DNA from: CAZXLT01 sp964641545 | GTDB lineage: Bacteria > Patescibacteriota > Saccharimonadia > Saccharimonadales > AWTP1-31 | Reading direction: 5' to 3' | Length of the DNA: 24,227 bases | Assembly (NCBI GenBank): GCA_964641545.1 | Contig: CAZXLT010000014.1 | Span: forward strand, 1 to 24,227 | Part shown: positions 21,642 to 24,227 of the stretch, piece after piece | Layout of the letters: the number at the start of each line of letters is the position of its first letter | Numbering within the stretch: position 1 is the stretch's first letter | Program-made: the position numbers and the translations under genes | The notes under the pieces: model-generated | The model's database searches: none | What the model saw: the letters and a program-made list of their open reading frames with translations, nothing else | Told to the model about the DNA's origin: nothing

Positions 21642-23459
21642 CTATAGCGAAGTTATCAGTTCAGAAAGCTGATCGATTGGAACTTTTTTCTCTTCGTCAC
21701 GCAAACGAACGCTGACCTCGCCTGCCACTACGTCCTTTGGTCCAACAATGAGTGTTACGGGTATCTTCATGCCGGCAGCGTCACGGATTTTTCGTCCAAG
21801 CGATTCGTTGCGGTCGTCGACAGAATAGCGGAGTTCGTTGTACTTAATCGGCTTATTTAGGACAATGCCCTGGAGTATTTGTTCGATTTTACTAACATAA
21901 TCTTTAACAGTGTTATTGATGGTAAGAATCCGAATCTGTTCCGGTGCTAACCAAAACGGGAACCAACCAGCTACATGCTCAATAAACACGCTTAGGAACC
22001 GCTCAGTGGATCCTAGTAGCGCACTATGAATCATTACTGGCCTCTCTTCTTCACCCTGTTCGTTGATATATTGCAGCCCGAAACGCTCTGGCATAACAAA
22101 GTCCAGCTGAACGGTAGCAACTTGATGCTCGCGACCAATTGCATCAGTAGCCATAAAATCGATCTTAGGTCCGTAAAAGGCCGCCTCGCCTTCTTCCTCA
22201 AAGTACTTAATATTATTTGCCACCACGGCGTTTTTGAGCTGTTTTTGTGCACTGCTCCAAAGGTCTTTGTCGCCTAGGTACGCATCGGTCTCGTCCCTAT
22301 AGGAGAGCCTAACTCGGAGGTCCATCGAGATACTGTTGTATAGTTTCTGGGCGGCTTTTATCAGGTCATTGATCTGCTCTTCTATCTGTTCGGTCCTCAC
22401 AAACGCATGGCTATCATCCTGCGTAATAGCACGAACCCTGTTTAAACCACCCAATTCGCCGGTTTTTTCGTCACGATATACTGTGGCAGTCTCTAAATAT
22501 TTAAGCGGCATATCACGATAACTGCGTGGCTTGCTTGCAAATATCCGCGTATGGTGCGGGCAGTTCATAGGTTTCATAACCAACTCATCACTTGTCTCTT
22601 GGCTTTTTACCAAGAAAAGTTCGTCTCCAAATTTCGCCCAGTGACCAGATGCTTCGTATAGATCTTTTTTGGTGATATGTGGTACCCAAACTTTTTGAAA
22701 ACCGGTATCAATCCTTAGCTGATTAGAAAATCGCTCCAGAAGCTCCCTAAGGACTTGCCCTCGAGGAGTGAACATGGGCAGCCCTGACCCAACCATATCT
22801 GAAAACACAAACAAGTCTAGCTCCTTGCCTAGTTTGCGATGATCACGCGCTTTTGCCTCCTCAAGCATCGCAAGGTGCTTCTCTAGTTCCGCTTTAGTTT
22901 CAAAGGCCACGCCGTACAAACGCTGCATTTGTGGGTTGTCTTCTTTGCCACGCCAATATGCTCCAGCCACTCGCTGTAGCTTGTACGCACCTACCTTTCC
23001 GGTTGACGCGACGTGTGGACCTCTGCAAAGGTCGGTAAAATCGCCATTTTTGTAAAACGAGACCTCATCTACCTTGCCTTTTTCATCAGCAATAGTACCA
23101 AGTTCATCCACGTTAAGGTCTTTCGCCACTGTTGTACCAGCTCTTTTGAGATCGTTAAGAAGTTCCTGCTTGTAGGGTTGTTTGGCTTCCTTTGCCCAAG
23201 CAATTGCCTTATCAATTGGGAGGGTAAAACGCTCAAACGAAACATTAGACTTAATAATTTGTGCCATCTCGGCTTCAATTTTTGCAAAGTCTTCTTCGGA
23301 AATTTTGTTTTTGCCCAAGTCAATATCGTAGTAAAATCCATTTTCTACTACTGGGCCAACGCCAAGTTTTGCCTGAGGCCAAAGCCTCATAACCGCCGTT
23401 GCGGTAATATGCGCCAAACTATGCCGCATGGCATGCAAATTGTCTTCGTTCTTTCCCAT
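21642..23459 (-). CDS. thrS: Threonyl-tRNA synthetase lacking the TGS domain
   Basis: Charges tRNA-Thr with threonine. The 605-residue protein begins directly at the editing domain: H13 and H17 in RHSLAH, and C145 and H149 in CRGPH, form the deacylation site. The class II catalytic core has motif 2 around YRDEKTGELGGLNRVR. The zinc ligands are C300 in MNCPHH, H351 in DDSHAF and H478 in MIHSALLGS. The anticodon-binding domain ends the protein. The N-terminal TGS domain (about 60 residues in E. coli) is absent; an upstream start is ruled out by the close AAGGAG six bases before the ATG and by the leader structure. It is first in thrS-atl-miaA. Confidence 0.95.
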   Translation of the reverse strand: MGKNEDNLHAMRHSLAHITATAVMRLWPQAKLGVGPVVENGFYYDIDLGKNKISEEDFAKIEAEMAQIIKSNVSFERFTLPIDKAIAWAKEAKQPYKQELLNDLKRAGTTVAKDLNVDELGTIADEKGKVDEVSFYKNGDFTDLCRGPHVASTGKVGAYKLQRVAGAYWRGKEDNPQMQRLYGVAFETKAELEKHLAMLEEAKARDHRKLGKELDLFVFSDMVGSGLPMFTPRGQVLRELLERFSNQLRIDTGFQKVWVPHITKKDLYEASGHWAKFGDELFLVKSQETSDELVMKPMNCPHHTRIFASKPRSYRDMPLKYLETATVYRDEKTGELGGLNRVRAITQDDSHAFVRTEQIEEQINDLIKAAQKLYNSISMDLRVRLSYRDETDAYLGDKDLWSSAQKQLKNAVVANNIKYFEEEGEAAFYGPKIDFMATDAIGREHQVATVQLDFVMPERFGLQYINEQGEEERPVMIHSALLGSTERFLSVFIEHVAGWFPFWLAPEQIRILTINNTVKDYVSKIEQILQGIVLNKPIKYNELRYSVDDRNESLGRKIRDAAGMKIPVTLIVGPKDVVAGEVSVRLRDEEKKVPIDQLSELITSL

Positions 23460-23482
23460 ATTCCGCTCCTTTCACGGTTTTA

Positions 23483-23633
23483 GAAATAAAATAACGCACC
23501 ACTACGTAAGTGCTGCGTTTCGGGCCCAATAAATCAGGCGGTTCCACCGAAATCTTTTACTTATGTAGGCACGTTATCGCACGTTCCTGCCCTGCCCGCG
23601 TTGCTCAACGGTTGGTGAGGCCGTTTCATTGCT
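23483..23633 (-). promoter_or_regulatory. T-box riboswitch leader of thrS
   Basis: The leader contains GGTGGAACCGCC, the T-box core. UUUCGG (23552-23547) pairs with CCGAAA (23523-23518), GCC (23539-23537) pairs with GGC (23526-23524), and the seven-base bulge UGGAACC (23546-23540) between them is the tRNA acceptor-end site. A terminator hairpin AACGCA/TGCGTT (23519-23493) with a T-rich tail follows and shares two bases with the antiterminator. Upstream, a short stem AACGG/CCGTT has a loop holding ACC (23616-23614), a possible Thr specifier. In known T-boxes, uncharged tRNA stabilises the antiterminator. The leader of about 170 nt is short, so Stem I must be reduced. Confidence 0.75.
23493..23519 (-). 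terminator. Attenuator hairpin of the thrS leader
   Basis: Stem AACGCA/TGCGTT with an inner CAC/GTG part around the loop, followed by ATTTTATTTC. The T tract is broken by A, so termination may be weak. Confidence 0.6.
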
Positions 23634-23639
23634 ATATGT

Positions 23640-23648
23640 ATTGTATCA
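23640..23648 (-). promoter_or_regulatory. thrS operon -10 box
   Basis: TGA TACAAT is an extended -10 (5/6) on the minus strand. The predicted start near 23633 precedes the T-box leader. No clear -35. Confidence 0.5.
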
Positions 23649-23722
23649 CACCCCTGTAAAAGCAACCCAATTATACAGTCCTGCTGCCTCGTAATCTTAC
23701 CGATGGCTGTTATTTGAGAAAT

Positions 23723-23758
23723 AAAAAAATCGAGTGATCTCGCAATGCCACTCGATTT
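23723..23758 (-). terminator. Minus-strand terminator upstream of thrS
   Basis: A perfect 10-pair stem AAATCGAGTG/CACTCGATTT followed on the minus strand by a run of seven Ts. It should end transcripts from the tRNA and small gene to the right. A second hairpin GAGAAGT/ACTTCTC (23763-23779) precedes it, and both share the motif TTGCGAGA. Confidence 0.8.
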
Positions 23759-23779
23759 CAATGAGAAGTAAAACTTCTC

Positions 23780-23908
23780 GCAAAACTTCACCTGTGATAA
23801 CTATCATAACAAGGTTAGTACTATATGGCTAGTACAATATTGTTGTTATACTCACAATTTATCTGGGGATAATTTTATACCTTGGATGATATATGATAGT
23901 AATTGATA
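23780..23908. other. AT-rich non-coding stretch
   Basis: Nothing coding is seen. A GTACTA/TAGTAC hairpin lies near 23819-23836. The stretch is the 3' untranslated region of the small gene on the minus strand. Confidence 0.4.
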
Positions 23909-24148
23909 CTACTTGTCGCTTTGACCGGGGAGCACTGAAAGATCTAACAATATTTCCTGGCAGCGCAGCCTGCTTAAAGCGTTTGCCACGTTGCAAGCAT
24001 GTGCTCTGATCTGGTCAGGACTTGCTACCGCCCCTGTGTTCAGGTTTATATTTTCCATTTCAGTTATAGGAGGCTCCACAGCAATAGTGTAAGCGGATCC
24101 TTCTTGTGCCTCTACTCTTACGGTCGTGTATTCTGTAGTTGTAAGCAT
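23909..24148 (-). CDS. Small hypothetical protein (79 residues)
   Basis: No family is recognised. The protein is soluble-looking and mildly acidic, with a Thr-rich N-terminus and a helix-prone C-terminal half (ACNVANALSRLRCQEILLDL). The frame runs upstream into the tRNA, so the start is taken as ATG 24148, with AAGGA eleven bases before it. It is directly downstream of a tRNA and probably read through from its transcript past a weak hairpin. Confidence 0.5.
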   Translation of the reverse strand: MLTTTEYTTVRVEAQEGSAYTIAVEPPITEMENINLNTGAVASPDQIRAHACNVANALSRLRCQEILLDLSVLPGQSDK

Positions 24149-24165
24149 ATGTTGTTTATTCCTTA

Positions 24166-24190
24166 AATAAAGCAACCCGCCAATACGGGT
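24166..24190 (-). terminator. Weak hairpin after the tRNA
   Basis: ACCCG/CGGGT with a six-base loop, then TGCTTTATTT on the minus strand. The broken T tract suggests partial termination, leaving some read-through into the small gene. Confidence 0.5.
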
Positions 24191-24195
24191 ATGCA

Positions 24196-24227
24196 TGGTG
24201 GGCGATAGAGGATTCGAACCTCTCACC
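24196..24227 (-). tRNA. Partial tRNA, 3' portion only
   Basis: On the minus strand the T-arm AGAGG-TTCGAAT-CCTCT, acceptor strand ATCGCCC, discriminator A and encoded CCA are visible. The anticodon lies beyond the window edge, so the identity cannot be given; the 5' acceptor strand should read GGGCGAT. Confidence 0.9.

Noticed and set aside
23561..23791. 76-residue minus-strand ORF upstream of thrS
   Set aside because: It runs through a strong terminator and into the T-box leader; coding is very unlikely.
1..24227. CRISPR arrays, insertion sequences, integrases or prophage genes
   Set aside because: No regularly spaced repeats, transposase, integrase or phage structural genes were seen.
1..24227. 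TGA recoded as glycine
   Set aside because: TGA closes gyrA and the ATL gene at sensible lengths, and no conserved protein contains an internal TGA.

Overview
The window looks like a chromosome segment of a Candidatus Saccharibacteria (TM7) or close Patescibacteria (CPR) member. The reasons are compact gene packing, an adjacent gyrB-gyrA pair, a cell-surface protein with a characteristic signal region and an LPNTG sorting motif, a lone VirD4/TraG-type ATPase with a disordered partner, and several pared-down enzymes (ThrRS without TGS, short MiaA, half-length asparaginase-like protein). TGA ends genes such as gyrA and the ATL gene, so this is the standard bacterial code and not the TGA=Gly code of Gracilibacteria/Absconditabacteria. 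The assignment is inferred from gene content; no search was run.

Layout. Bases 1-4720 carry gyrA and gyrB on the minus strand, preceded at the left edge by a strong outward promoter. Bases 4867-7398 hold a plus-strand surface-protein operon. Bases 7405-11304 hold a minus-strand set: small membrane protein, disordered protein, VirD4-like ATPase. Bases 11305-12529 are about 1.2 kb of mostly non-coding, hairpin-rich DNA with at least two candidate structured RNAs. Bases 12530-15733 are plus strand: comM, infC-rpmI-rplT and the RNase P RNA. Next come an ASCH-RNase H fusion (minus), tRNA-Pro(GGG) directly followed by an EamA transporter (plus), an undescribed structured minus-strand RNA, a site-2 protease interrupted by a 10-N assembly gap, and rpmB. 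Bases 18737-23459 are minus strand: asparaginase-like, metallo-beta-lactamase-like, winged-helix/nucleotidyltransferase-like, miaA, an alkyltransferase-like gene and thrS. thrS is preceded by what looks like a T-box riboswitch. A small unknown gene and the 3' half of a tRNA close the window.

Functionally most of the window is information processing: DNA supercoiling, translation initiation, ribosomal proteins, tRNA processing, charging and modification, and RNA/DNA hybrid removal. Added to this is a cell-surface and DNA-transfer module. The most notable signals lie between genes: three candidate non-coding or leader RNAs with their own promoters, a probable T-box, a repeated arrangement of a -10 box exactly six bases before a start codon that suggests leaderless mRNAs, and an infC gene that appears to start at ATC.
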